From Actinocatenispora sp963815125 (GTDB lineage: Bacteria > Actinomycetota > Actinomycetes > Mycobacteriales > Micromonosporaceae): DNA of 64,000 nt. The translations under genes were made by a program, and so were the position numbers. Below, in pieces: positions 8,907-16,612 of the stretch. Every line of letters starts with the position of its first letter. The stretch's first letter is position 1. Under the pieces are notes generated by a model. It worked only from the letters and a program-made list of their open reading frames with translations. It made no database searches and was not told the origin of the DNA. The stretch spans positions 62,001 through 126,000 of the forward strand of contig CAWFFM010000014.1 of assembly GCA_963815125.1 (NCBI GenBank), written 5' to 3'.

Positions 8907-9475
8907 CGTGCCGCCGTCCCGTCCGCGCCCTGCACACTCGACCACATCTTGGCGTACCACGGGCCGTGCGCCCGGACCCGGCCGTCACCGGACCTACCGG
9001 GGTGCCGGCCGGCACCGGGATCGTCGTACACCGCGTAGCTGCGGTCGCCGGGACGCACCATCTGCAGCCGGTCGCGGGCCTGCGCCGCGACGTACTGCGG
9101 GTCGTTCCACTTGTCGCGCTGTTCCTGCAGGGAAGCGATCCGACGGTTCTGCCTGGCCTGGGACTGTTGCAGGTCGGCGATCTCGGCGCGCTGCGCGAGG
9201 TAGGTCCGTACCGGGTAGGCGTACGACAGGATCAGCGCCACGAGCACCAGCGCGAGTGCCACCATCCGGCTGGTGAACTGGCCCGCCGGACGCGGCGCGC
9301 GGGTGCGTTCCGCTCCGGTACGCCGGGAACGCCCGGGCCGTTTCGCGGTACCGGCCCGGCCCGGGGTACGGCGCTGCGCCGGCACCCCCCGACCGGTGCC
9401 ACCTCCGGAACGCCGGGCCCCGGATCGGTCCCGTCCCGGGCCGTTGCCGGTACCACCCCGACCGCGCTGCGCCAT
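8903..9475 (-). CDS. ftsB: FtsB/DivIC septum formation initiator
   Basis: A bitopic cell-division protein. It has a basic, Gly/Arg/Pro-rich cytoplasmic tail of about 68 residues, one membrane segment (near 70-88), an extracellular coiled coil (near 92-120) and a C-terminal domain with WNDPQYVAAQARDRL, typical of the family. It would join FtsL and FtsQ in the divisome. The unusually long basic N-terminus is common in actinomycetes. The ATG at 9475 (MAQRG) is chosen; the frame is open to 9517. The gene lies 98 bases from eno and is followed by DUF501 with a 4-base overlap. Confidence 0.85.
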   Translation of the reverse strand: MAQRGRGGTGNGPGRDRSGARRSGGGTGRGVPAQRRTPGRAGTAKRPGRSRRTGAERTRAPRPAGQFTSRMVALALVLVALILSYAYPVRTYLAQRAEIADLQQSQARQNRRIASLQEQRDKWNDPQYVAAQARDRLQMVRPGDRSYAVYDDPGAGRHPGRSGDGRVRAHGPWYAKMWSSVQGADGTAAR

Positions 9476-9538
9476 GACTGCCTCCCACCCGCCGCTACCT
9501 GCCGTACCCGCCGTCACCGGCGGGCCGTCGACGCCGTA

Positions 9539-9569
9539 CGCCGCGCCCGGCAGGACGCCGGGCGCGGCG
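9539..9569 (-). terminator. GC-rich hairpin downstream of eno
   Basis: A perfect 13-base-pair inverted repeat (arms 9539-9551 and 9557-9569, loop AGGAC) begins 6 bases after the enolase stop codon. No T tract follows, as is usual for actinobacterial terminators. It probably ends or attenuates eno transcription before ftsB. Confidence 0.6.
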
Positions 9570-9574
9570 GTCGG

Positions 9575-10855
9575 TCAGTTACCGAAGCGGGGGAACGCGT
9601 CCGCGCCGGCGTAGCGGGCGGCGTCGTCGAGTTCCTCCTCGATGCGCATCAGCTGGTTGTACTTCGCGGTCCGGTCGGTACGGGCCGGTGCGCCGGACTT
9701 GATCTGCCCGGCACCGGTGGCCACCGCCAGGTCGGCGATCGAGGTGTCCTCGGTCTCGCCGGACCGGTGGCTCATCATGGTCCGGTAACCGTTGCGGTGC
9801 GACAGGTCCACCGCATCGAACGTCTCGGTCAGCGAACCGATCTGGTTGACCTTGATCAGTACGGCGTTCGCCGAGCCCTCGTTGATGCCGCGGGCGATCC
9901 GGTCCGGGTTGGTGACGAACAGGTCGTCGCCGACGAGCTGGACCCGGTGCCCGACCTGGGCGGTCAGGTGGTTCCAGCCTTCCCAGTCCTCCTCGGCCAG
10001 CGGGTCCTCCAGGGACACGATCGGGTAGCCGTCGAGCAGACCCGCGTAGTACTCGCTCATCTGCTCGGCGGACTTCGCCTCGCCCTCGAACCGGTACATG
10101 CCGTCGGAGTAGAACTCGGTCGCGGCGGCGTCCATGGCGAACGCGATGTCGGTGCCGAGGGTGAACCCGGCCTTCTCCACCGCCTCCGAGATCAGGTCCA
10201 GGGCGTCCCGGTTGGACGGCAGGTCCGGCGCGAAGCCGCCCTCGTCGCCCAGCCCGGTGCCCAGCTTGCGGGCCTTGAGCACGCTCTTCAGCGCGTGGTA
10301 GGTCTCCGCGCCCCAGCGCACCGCCTCGCGGAAGGTGGCCGCGCCGATCGGCGCGATCATGAACTCCTGGATGTCGACGTTCGAGTCGGCGTGCGCGCCA
10401 CCGTTGACGATGTTCATCATCGGTACCGGCAGCAGGTGCGCGTTGGGCCCACCCAGGTAGCGGAAGTACGGCAGGCCGACCGAGTCCGCGGCGGCCCGGG
10501 AGACGGCCAGCGACACACCGAGGATGGCGTTCGCGCCCAGCTTGCTCTTGTCGGGTGTGCCGTCCAGGTCCAGCATCAGCTGGTCGATCAACCGCTGGTC
10601 GGAGGCCTCGTTACCGACCAGTTCACGCTGGATGACCTCGGTGACGTTGGCGACGGCCCGCTCGACGCCCTTGCCGGCGAACCGGCCCTTGTCGCCGTCG
10701 CGCAGTTCCAGTGCCTCGAACTGGCCGGTGGACGCGCCGGACGGAACCGCCGCACGGGACACGGTGCCGTCGTCGAGCACGACCTCGACCTCGACGGTGG
10801 GGTTGCCCCGCGAGTCGAGGATCTCCCGCGCGACGATGCCCTCGATGGTTGCCAC
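9575..10855 (-). CDS. eno: Enolase (phosphopyruvate hydratase)
   Basis: Converts 2-phosphoglycerate to phosphoenolpyruvate in glycolysis (cytoplasmic; Mg-dependent). At 426 residues it is full length. The N-terminal ILDSRGNPTVEVEV motif, the LGDEGGFAP segment near residue 202 that carries the catalytic glutamate, the SLEDPLAEEDW and GDDLFVTN metal-ligand regions, catalytic lysine in LIKVNQIGS near 330, and SHRSGETED near 362 are all intact. It is the first gene of the eno-ftsB-DUF501-ppx run. Confidence 0.98.
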   Translation of the reverse strand: MATIEGIVAREILDSRGNPTVEVEVVLDDGTVSRAAVPSGASTGQFEALELRDGDKGRFAGKGVERAVANVTEVIQRELVGNEASDQRLIDQLMLDLDGTPDKSKLGANAILGVSLAVSRAAADSVGLPYFRYLGGPNAHLLPVPMMNIVNGGAHADSNVDIQEFMIAPIGAATFREAVRWGAETYHALKSVLKARKLGTGLGDEGGFAPDLPSNRDALDLISEAVEKAGFTLGTDIAFAMDAAATEFYSDGMYRFEGEAKSAEQMSEYYAGLLDGYPIVSLEDPLAEEDWEGWNHLTAQVGHRVQLVGDDLFVTNPDRIARGINEGSANAVLIKVNQIGSLTETFDAVDLSHRNGYRTMMSHRSGETEDTSIADLAVATGAGQIKSGAPARTDRTAKYNQLMRIEEELDDAARYAGADAFPRFGN

Positions 10856-11115
10856 GTAACTTCGCTCCTCATGTACGGGTACCAGCCCTGGGCGGGCGAG
10901 GACCTGCCGGTCCTGCTGCCGTCCCGGGCCGCTGGCTGGCCAGCCGCGGCGCTGCGGTGGTCCTGGTCGAAAGGGGCACGGACCGCCCAGGCGCCGCGGG
11001 TCCCTTCCTGGCGAGCGTAGTCAGCGCGCGACCGGGGCCGGGAACCGGCTCGCCGGGAGCGGCGCACCGGCACCGGATTTGCGCTCCGGTACCCGCTCAG
11101 GCCAGTCTTGACGCC

Positions 11116-11844
11116 ATGTCCGCCCCACGCCGCCGGTCACCGGTGTCGCCTCTGAGTCGCGGCGCGGCGTTGTTCGCCGCCGCCGGCCTGATCGCCGCCG
11201 GCCTGGCGGGTTGCTCCGTCGACAGCACCTACCATCTGCGCGGCCGGGCCGAGATGGTCAACCACCTGACGCAGCGGCTGGCCCGCAACGAGCTGGTCAC
11301 TCCGTACACCGCGACGTACCAGATCGGTACGGATGCGACCGCGACGGTCACCTATGCGGTACATCCGCGCCGGGTGGCGTACGTGTTCGGATCCGGGCGC
11401 TATGTGCACACCAACACCCTCGCCATGTTCTGCACGGTCACCGGGAAGACCACCGACTGCACGGTGCACAGCACGCCGGTGACGGCGTCCCGGCCGCAGC
11501 CGGAACTCGCCCGGATCCGCGCGGCGAGCGGCCAGCGTTTCGTGTCCAGCGAAGAGGTCATCTCGCTGCTGACCAGGGCGAGCGAGGACGCCGGGAGCCA
11601 CATCGAGTGGGCCGACCGGCAGATCGCCGGCCAGCGGGTGAGCTGCGTCAACGTGCACGGCGGGCACGCCACCGCCCCGTTCGACGCCTGCCTGACCGCT
11701 TCGGGCGCCCTGGCGAGCTTCACCGGGCGCCTCGCCGGCCACCAGTTCGACGTCACCCTCACCGACTACCAGGACCATGCGGTGCATCGACCGTACGGGA
11801 TCCCGCCCGGTGCCCGGGTCGACGACCAGCGGGACGGTCAGTGA
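11116..11844 (+). CDS. Lipoprotein of unknown function
   Basis: A 242-residue secreted lipoprotein. It has a basic N-terminus, a hydrophobic stretch, and a lipobox LAGC with the modified cysteine near residue 34. The mature part has four further cysteines (in FCTVTG, TDC, SCVN and DAC), which could form disulfides. I recognise no enzyme motif. The ATG at 11116 is used because it places the signal peptide correctly; the frame is open much further upstream. Its stop overlaps the GTG start of the Nudix gene downstream, so the two are cotranslated. Confidence 0.75.
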   Translation: MSAPRRRSPVSPLSRGAALFAAAGLIAAGLAGCSVDSTYHLRGRAEMVNHLTQRLARNELVTPYTATYQIGTDATATVTYAVHPRRVAYVFGSGRYVHTNTLAMFCTVTGKTTDCTVHSTPVTASRPQPELARIRAASGQRFVSSEEVISLLTRASEDAGSHIEWADRQIAGQRVSCVNVHGGHATAPFDACLTASGALASFTGRLAGHQFDVTLTDYQDHAVHRPYGIPPGARVDDQRDGQ

Positions 11845-12662
11845 CCGACGGTTCCGGCGTACCCGGTGCCGGGTTCACCGTCGACCCGTCGCTGACCGGT
11901 ACGGCAGGCCCGGCTGACCGCTGCGTCGCGGTCCTGGACGGCAAGCTGCTGCTCACCCCGGCGGGTGAGCTGCCCACCCTGGTCGAGGTGGGCGGCGGGC
12001 CGGCCGAGGCTCTGGGCGTACTGGATGGTGCCCCGTTGTGGCTGGTCAGCCTGGCTAAGCCGGCCGCCGAACTGGTGCGCTGCGGGTGGGCGTCGCTGGC
12101 GGCACAGCTGGGCCCGGCCGCCGCGGCCGCGGCGGCGCACGCGTTGCATCTGACCGACTGGCGGAGCCGGCACCGCTACTGCGGTCAGTGCGCGGCGGAT
12201 CTGAAGGACGTTCCGGACCAGCCGGCCCGCCGCTGTACCCGCTGCGAACGCACGTACTACCACCAGCTCTCCCCGGCCGTACTGGTCGCCATCGAGCGCG
12301 CCGACGAACTGCTGCTGGTCCGTCATTCGTACGGCCCGGCCGGGCTCTGGGCGCTGGTGGCCGGGTTCGTGGAAGCCGGCGAGTCGCTGGAGGACGCGGT
12401 ACGCCGGGAGGTGTTCGAGGAGGTCGGTCTGCGCGTCACCGACCTGCGCTACGCGGACAGCCAGGGCTGGGCGATGTCCGGCCCGGACGGGCTGCTGATC
12501 GGCTTCCGTGCCCGCTGCGACAGCGGGGACGCACAGGTCGACGGTCGGGAGCTGACCGAGGCCCGCTGGTACCGGCGTGACCAGCTGCCCGCCGAGCTGC
12601 CACCGGCGTATTCGCTGTCCCGGTGGCTGATCGACGCGTTCGCCGACCTGCACTCTGGGTAA
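11841..12662 (+). CDS. nudC: NudC-like Nudix hydrolase (NADH pyrophosphatase family)
   Basis: A NudC-family hydrolase of about 273 residues. It carries a zinc ribbon (CGQC at 114-117 and CTRC at about 132-135) and a complete Nudix box GFVEAGESLEDAVRREVFEE (residues ~174-194). NudC enzymes cleave NAD(H) and can remove NAD caps from RNA. The family's specificity motif SQPWPFPxS is altered here to SQGWAMSGP, so substrate preference may differ. The GTG start overlaps the upstream lipoprotein stop (GTGA). Confidence 0.85.
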   Translation: MTDGSGVPGAGFTVDPSLTGTAGPADRCVAVLDGKLLLTPAGELPTLVEVGGGPAEALGVLDGAPLWLVSLAKPAAELVRCGWASLAAQLGPAAAAAAAHALHLTDWRSRHRYCGQCAADLKDVPDQPARRCTRCERTYYHQLSPAVLVAIERADELLLVRHSYGPAGLWALVAGFVEAGESLEDAVRREVFEEVGLRVTDLRYADSQGWAMSGPDGLLIGFRARCDSGDAQVDGRELTEARWYRRDQLPAELPPAYSLSRWLIDAFADLHSG

Positions 12663-12663
12663 C

Positions 12664-12873
12664 AGACCCGGCTTCTGTCCAAGATCTGACTTTTGCCGTG
12701 ATCGCCCGCTCCCACTGGCCGCCCTGGTCAGTCGCCGGATACGACCACGCCCGTTCGAACTGTGGGCGGAATACCAGCAGCACACCGTACAACTGCTCTG
12801 GAGCCGGGACGAAAGGGTCTTCAACCAGATCCGCTTCGCGGTGTGCCGGGCCCGACAGGCCACCGTGCGATGA
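12664..12873 (+). pseudogene. Possible gene remnant without a start codon
   Basis: In the frame ending at the TGA at 12871-12873, the sequence downstream of nudC is open and reads like a coding region. It includes FELWAEYQQHTVQLLW and DERVFNQIRFAVCRARQ, with mostly G or C in third codon positions. No ATG, GTG or TTG start exists in this frame after nudC. It may be the 3' end of a gene whose 5' part was deleted, or chance. The family is unknown. Confidence 0.25.
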
Positions 12874-12980
12874 ACGGCCCGGCACATTGTCCCCGGACGA
12901 CCGGCCGGCGGGACGATTCGACCCCGCCAACCAGTTCTTCCGCGGATAGTGCAAAATACGCCGGAACCTTGTGCCGAATG

Positions 12981-13009
12981 CAGACAGCCACCTGGCAGAG
13001 AGATAGGAT
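12981..13009 (+). promoter_or_regulatory. Candidate promoter of the XRE/DUF5753 regulator
   Basis: A -35-like CAGACA (12981-12986) and a -10-like TAGGAT (13004-13009) are separated by 17 bases. They lie 70-100 bases upstream of the regulator ATG. The predicted transcription start is near 13016, next to the ATG of a short leader ORF. Confidence 0.4.
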
Positions 13010-13013
13010 TGTG

Positions 13014-13076
13014 ATGATTGACGGCTATCCGCGCCATGTCGGCATGCCACATAGCCGGCTACTCATCGAGGAGTAG
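13014..13076 (+). CDS. Candidate 20-codon leader peptide
   Basis: ATG at 13014 opens a 20-codon frame that ends with GAGGAGTAG. Its last two codons are the ribosome-binding site of the downstream regulator, and its stop lies 2 bases before that gene's ATG at 13079. Translating it would load or occlude the regulator's Shine-Dalgarno sequence. With the predicted transcription start near its first codon it could be leaderless. No conservation evidence is available, so it may be a chance ORF. Confidence 0.25.
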   Translation: MIDGYPRHVGMPHSRLLIEE

Positions 13077-13078
13077 CA

Positions 13079-13951
13079 ATGCCTGTTGGTCAGCGACCAC
13101 TTGTCCGCCGCCGACTGCGTAATGAACTGCGCAGTCAACGCGAAGGGGCGCAGCTCAGCCAGGATCAGGTGGCCAAGGCGATGGACTGGTCATTGTCCAA
13201 GGTGATCCGCCTGGAGGCCGGGCAGGTCGGCATCTCCACCAACGACATGAAGGCGCTGCTCACGCTCTACGGGGTGCAGAATTCCGAGCGGATCGACTTC
13301 ATGCTCAATCTGGCCCGCGCAGCGCGTAACCAGTCGTCCTGGTGGTCGGCCTTCCGCGACTCCTACAACAGTGAGCAACTCGACTACTTCGGGTACGAGA
13401 ACGAGGCATCCCTGATCCGCTGTTTCGAGCCGATCGTGGTGCCCGGCCTGTTGCAGACCGAGAAATACATGCGGGCGCTCTTCGAGGGCGGGTCACCGCG
13501 ACCGCCCGGCGCCGAGGCGATCGAGCGACAGGTGGAGCTGCGGTTGCAGCGTCAGCTGCACGTACTGCGTCGGGACAGTCCGCCGAACTTCGTCGCCATC
13601 CTGGACGAGAGCGTGATCCGGCGGGCCATCGGCGGCGCCCGGGTGATGGCCGAGCAGTTGCATGCGATCGCCGAGGCCGCCCAGATGCCGAATGTCACCG
13701 TGCAGATCACACCGCTGGCCGGTGAGGTGCATCCGGGCCTTTCCGGCTCATTCGCGCTCCTCGATTTCACCGATCCGCAGGACGAGCCCGTACTGCAGAT
13801 CGACGGGCCGCTGGTCGACAGCCTGCTGCGGGACGATCCCGAACTGCTCAGCACGTACCGACTGTCCTTCGACCGGATCCGCGATTCGGCACTGTCCTCG
13901 GAGATGTCCAGGGAGATGATTCTCAAGATCGCCGACGAGCTTTCCGACTGA
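13079..13951 (+). CDS. XRE-family regulator with DUF5753
   Basis: A 290-residue regulator of the type abundant in sporulating actinomycetes (WhiJ-like). The N-terminal helix-turn-helix (about residues 14-70) includes AQLSQDQVAKAMDWSLSKVI and RLEAGQVGIS. The remainder is DUF5753, with FEPIVVPGLLQTEKYMRAL and VTVQITPLAGEVHPGLSGS blocks. Such regulators are normally encoded beside small DUF397 proteins that modify their action, and two DUF397 genes follow here. The RBS GAGGAG lies at 13068-13073. The target is probably its own locus. Confidence 0.9.
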   Translation: MPVGQRPLVRRRLRNELRSQREGAQLSQDQVAKAMDWSLSKVIRLEAGQVGISTNDMKALLTLYGVQNSERIDFMLNLARAARNQSSWWSAFRDSYNSEQLDYFGYENEASLIRCFEPIVVPGLLQTEKYMRALFEGGSPRPPGAEAIERQVELRLQRQLHVLRRDSPPNFVAILDESVIRRAIGGARVMAEQLHAIAEAAQMPNVTVQITPLAGEVHPGLSGSFALLDFTDPQDEPVLQIDGPLVDSLLRDDPELLSTYRLSFDRIRDSALSSEMSREMILKIADELSD

Positions 13952-14084
13952 CCGGCCGCACCCCGGAGATTGGTCACCTGCGGTGACGAATCTTTCAGTG
14001 TTGCGTGCGCGTCGCTATGCTGTCGTCAGCGGACCGACGGGTGCGGCAGGATTTGTCTCCGCCGCGGGCCGGGAGGAGCACAGG

Positions 14085-14294
14085 ATGCGGGTTCCGGATC
14101 TCTCTCAGATCGTTTGGCGCAAGAGCAGTCGGAGCGCGCCGTGCAGCGCCAATTGCGTCGAGATCGGCAACAACTCCGACCTTGTACTGGTCCGCGACTC
14201 GCTGGATCCGCAGGGTCCTGCACTCGCCTTCTCAGGACCGATCTGGACGTCATTTCTCGACGGGATCCGCAACCGGAATTTCGATATTCCGTAA
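14085..14294 (+). CDS. DUF397 protein, first copy
   Basis: A 69-residue DUF397 protein with the family pattern: WRKSSRSAPCSANCVEIG, then LVLVRDSLDPQGPALAFS, then a WTSFLDGI helix. The ATG at 14085 follows a good GGGAGGAG ribosome-binding site (14071-14078). The frame is open further upstream to 13983 but without that signal. DUF397 proteins are typical partners of XRE/DUF5753 regulators such as the one 134 bases upstream, and are thought to act as small modulators or antagonists. Confidence 0.85.
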   Translation: MRVPDLSQIVWRKSSRSAPCSANCVEIGNNSDLVLVRDSLDPQGPALAFSGPIWTSFLDGIRNRNFDIP

Positions 14295-14314
14295 TTACAC
14301 TCCGTCATTATTTT

Positions 14315-14360
14315 GTTGATCTCAGTCACCGTTCAGGCTGCCTTGACGACCGAGATCAAC
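14315..14360. repeat. Inverted repeat with GTTGATCTC arms
   Basis: Nine-base perfect arms GTTGATCTC (14315-14323) and GAGATCAAC (14352-14360) flank a 28-base centre that itself contains GTCA and TGAC. It lies just after the first DUF397 gene, in sequence richer in A and T than its surroundings. It could be a terminator stem or an operator for the XRE regulator. Confidence 0.4.
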
Positions 14361-14423
14361 TAATTCGACGGTAGGGCATACGTGCTGCTCAGGCGTGAGG
14401 TAACTTAGCCTCGCTGACCTTCT

Positions 14424-14456
14424 GTCGACCTACGTCGTGATCCGACGTAGGTCGAC
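14424..14456. repeat. Perfect 14-bp palindrome between the DUF397 genes
   Basis: GTCGACCTACGTCG (14424-14437) and its exact reverse complement (14443-14456) are separated by TGATC. It stands about 100 bases upstream of the second DUF397 gene. It has no T tract, so it may be an operator rather than a terminator, but either is possible. Confidence 0.55.
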
Positions 14457-14557
14457 GTGCGCACACGGAGGGTCAGATTTCACCCAGAGAAAGCACCAGG
14501 TTCACGCACTGGTGCGGTATTGCCCTGTCCGGAGAAGAAATGAGTAAAGGAGCGTAG

Positions 14558-14770
14558 ATGACAATTACGGATTCAGCCAGCATCACCGGCTGGAGGCGCA
14601 GCCTGCGCTGCGGGCCGAACAGTACCGCCTGCGTCGAGGTCGCCACCCTGACCGGCGTGGTGGCCGTACGCGACTCCAAGCAGTCGCACGGCCCCGCGCT
14701 GACGGTCGAGCCGGACGCCTGGGCGGAGTTCGTCACTGGTCTGCGTGCTGGGGCATACGACCTGAGCTGA
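14558..14770 (+). CDS. DUF397 protein, second copy
   Basis: A 70-residue DUF397 protein: WRRSLRCGPNSTACVEVA, VVAVRDSKQSHGPALTV, and WAEFVTGLRAG at the end. AAAGGAG at 14545-14551 is the ribosome-binding site. It is only distantly similar to the first copy, so the two are not a recent duplication. It is separated from the first copy by about 260 bases holding two inverted repeats and may have its own promoter. Confidence 0.85.
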   Translation: MTITDSASITGWRRSLRCGPNSTACVEVATLTGVVAVRDSKQSHGPALTVEPDAWAEFVTGLRAGAYDLS

Positions 14771-14953
14771 ACACGTGGCGCGGGACCTGGCGGTGGACCG
14801 CCGCACCCGCGTCACCGACCTCGGCCCGTCCTATCCGGAGCCGGTGCCGAGCCGAGGCCCGGTGTCCGCGTACAACCACGGACACCGGATATATGAGGTC
14901 TCCGGCGATCTCCGAACACGAGCTCGCCGGAGACGCTCCCGATGCCCCCGCGG

Positions 14954-16564
14954 TCAGCCGGGAAGCAACGTACGCAGGTGCCGCGGTGACGGTGATCCGT
15001 GCGAGAGCATCTGGTCGTGCCAGGCGCGCAGATCGGTGTTGGCCGGCCGGGCCGCGGCGATCGAGGAGATCTCGCTGTAGCCCACGAAATAGGTGGACAG
15101 CTGAGTGGAGGTCAGCAGGGCGCGCTGCCACTTGGCGGCTGCCTCACCCTCCTCCTGGAAACCCCGCTCGACCATCAGGTCCATGGCCTCCCGCTCGGTC
15201 AGGCCGTCGCAGTGCACCGCCTGGTCGAGGATGGCGTTGAGGGTCATCCGCAGCTGCATCTTCAGCTGCTGCAACCGGACCGGCAGGCCGCCGAAACCCT
15301 GGTCCGCCATCATCTCCTCGGCGTACACCGCCCAGCCCTCCACGAACGTGCCGCTGCGGAACACGGCCCGTACGGGGGTGGAGCCGCCGAAGCGTCGGCC
15401 GTGCGCGAACTGCAGATAATGGCCCGGCATCGCCTCGTGCACGGTCAGGTTACGCATCATCTGGTCGTTGTACTCGCGGTAGTACGACTCGATCCGCTCC
15501 GCCGGCCAGTCGTCCGGGGGCGGCGAGATGATGAACAGTGTGGGCAGCCCGGCCTGCTCCATCGGACCCGGTGCCTCGCACATCGCCGCCGCGACACCGC
15601 GCAGGTACTCCGGCATCTCCTGGACCAGGCAGGGATCGTCCGGCATGGTCGACACCAGCTCGAACTGCTCCACGAACGCCGTGGCCTCGCGCAACGCGCC
15701 ACGCGCCAGGTCCAGCAGGCCGCCCGGGTCCGGGTGCTGCGCGCCCGCCTCAGCCAGGGCCAGACGTACGGTGTCGTCGGTCTCCGGCTCCCCGGTCAGC
15801 TTGCCCGCCACCACCCGGATCTGGTTGGTCACCCGGTCCAGGTTCTCCCAGGCCCGCCGATCCACCTCGGCCGCGGTCAGTGGGGTGTCCAGGGTGTGCC
15901 ACAGCTTCGCCTCCCACAGCCGGCGGCCCAACCGTGGATCGCGCCCGACCACCCCGACGGACTGCCGCAGCCAGCCGACGAACTCGTCCAGTGCGGTCAG
16001 CGCCGCCTGCCGCGCCGGCTCGACCTTGTCGGTCAGTCCCGGTTCGGTGGCCAGCAGCGCGGGCACCTGGGTACGCAGCAGCCCGGCCACCCCGCTGAAC
16101 TGGCCGATCGCGGTCCGTACGGACAGCTCAGGGCAGTCGGACAGTACGGCGCGCGCGGTGGCCAGGGCGTCCGGCAGGACGGCGAGCCGGGCGGAGAGAT
16201 GACCGAGCCGCTCGGCGGCCGGCGCGAACTCCCGGGTGATCAGCCCGTCCAGCAGTGGGCCCGGGTTGTGTACCAGCGGATTCCACTCGTGGTCGCGCGT
16301 CTCGGTGAGCGCGAACAGTCGAGCATCCACAATGGAGGAGAGCACCGCGTGGTCGACGCGCTCCTCGACGTCCAGGTCGTCCTCGTCTACTTCGGACAGT
16401 GTGTGGGAGGCGTCGCGCAGCATCGCCGTCCGCTGGGCTACAGCGGACGCCGACAGGTCCATCAACTCGTCGTCACAGACATGGGTACCCGCCAGGTGAG
16501 CGGTCATCGGATCGAGCAACGCGCTGACGATCCGCACGGCCAGAGTCGGGAAGTCGATCGGCAT
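14954..16564 (-). CDS. DUF885 family protein (putative zinc metallopeptidase)
   Basis: A 536-residue DUF885 protein. The zinc-binding HEAMPGH motif lies near residues 372-378 inside NLTVHEAMPGHYLQFAHG. A C-terminal helical region with SYF/YFVGYSEI-like sequence follows, as in this family. DUF885 proteins have the M32-like metallopeptidase fold and no obvious signal peptide is seen here, so it is probably cytoplasmic. The substrate is unknown. It is transcribed towards the DUF397 genes and ends about 180 bases from them. Confidence 0.85.
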   Translation of the reverse strand: MPIDFPTLAVRIVSALLDPMTAHLAGTHVCDDELMDLSASAVAQRTAMLRDASHTLSEVDEDDLDVEERVDHAVLSSIVDARLFALTETRDHEWNPLVHNPGPLLDGLITREFAPAAERLGHLSARLAVLPDALATARAVLSDCPELSVRTAIGQFSGVAGLLRTQVPALLATEPGLTDKVEPARQAALTALDEFVGWLRQSVGVVGRDPRLGRRLWEAKLWHTLDTPLTAAEVDRRAWENLDRVTNQIRVVAGKLTGEPETDDTVRLALAEAGAQHPDPGGLLDLARGALREATAFVEQFELVSTMPDDPCLVQEMPEYLRGVAAAMCEAPGPMEQAGLPTLFIISPPPDDWPAERIESYYREYNDQMMRNLTVHEAMPGHYLQFAHGRRFGGSTPVRAVFRSGTFVEGWAVYAEEMMADQGFGGLPVRLQQLKMQLRMTLNAILDQAVHCDGLTEREAMDLMVERGFQEEGEAAAKWQRALLTSTQLSTYFVGYSEISSIAAARPANTDLRAWHDQMLSHGSPSPRHLRTLLPG

Positions 16565-16612
16565 GCCACTGACGGTACCGGCGTACCTACCGCCACGCCC
16601 AGTACCGCGACG

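Noticed and set aside
10711..11115. Upstream extension of the lipoprotein gene to 10711
   Set aside because: It would run antisense to eno and put the signal peptide in the middle; the ATG at 11116 is at the correct place.
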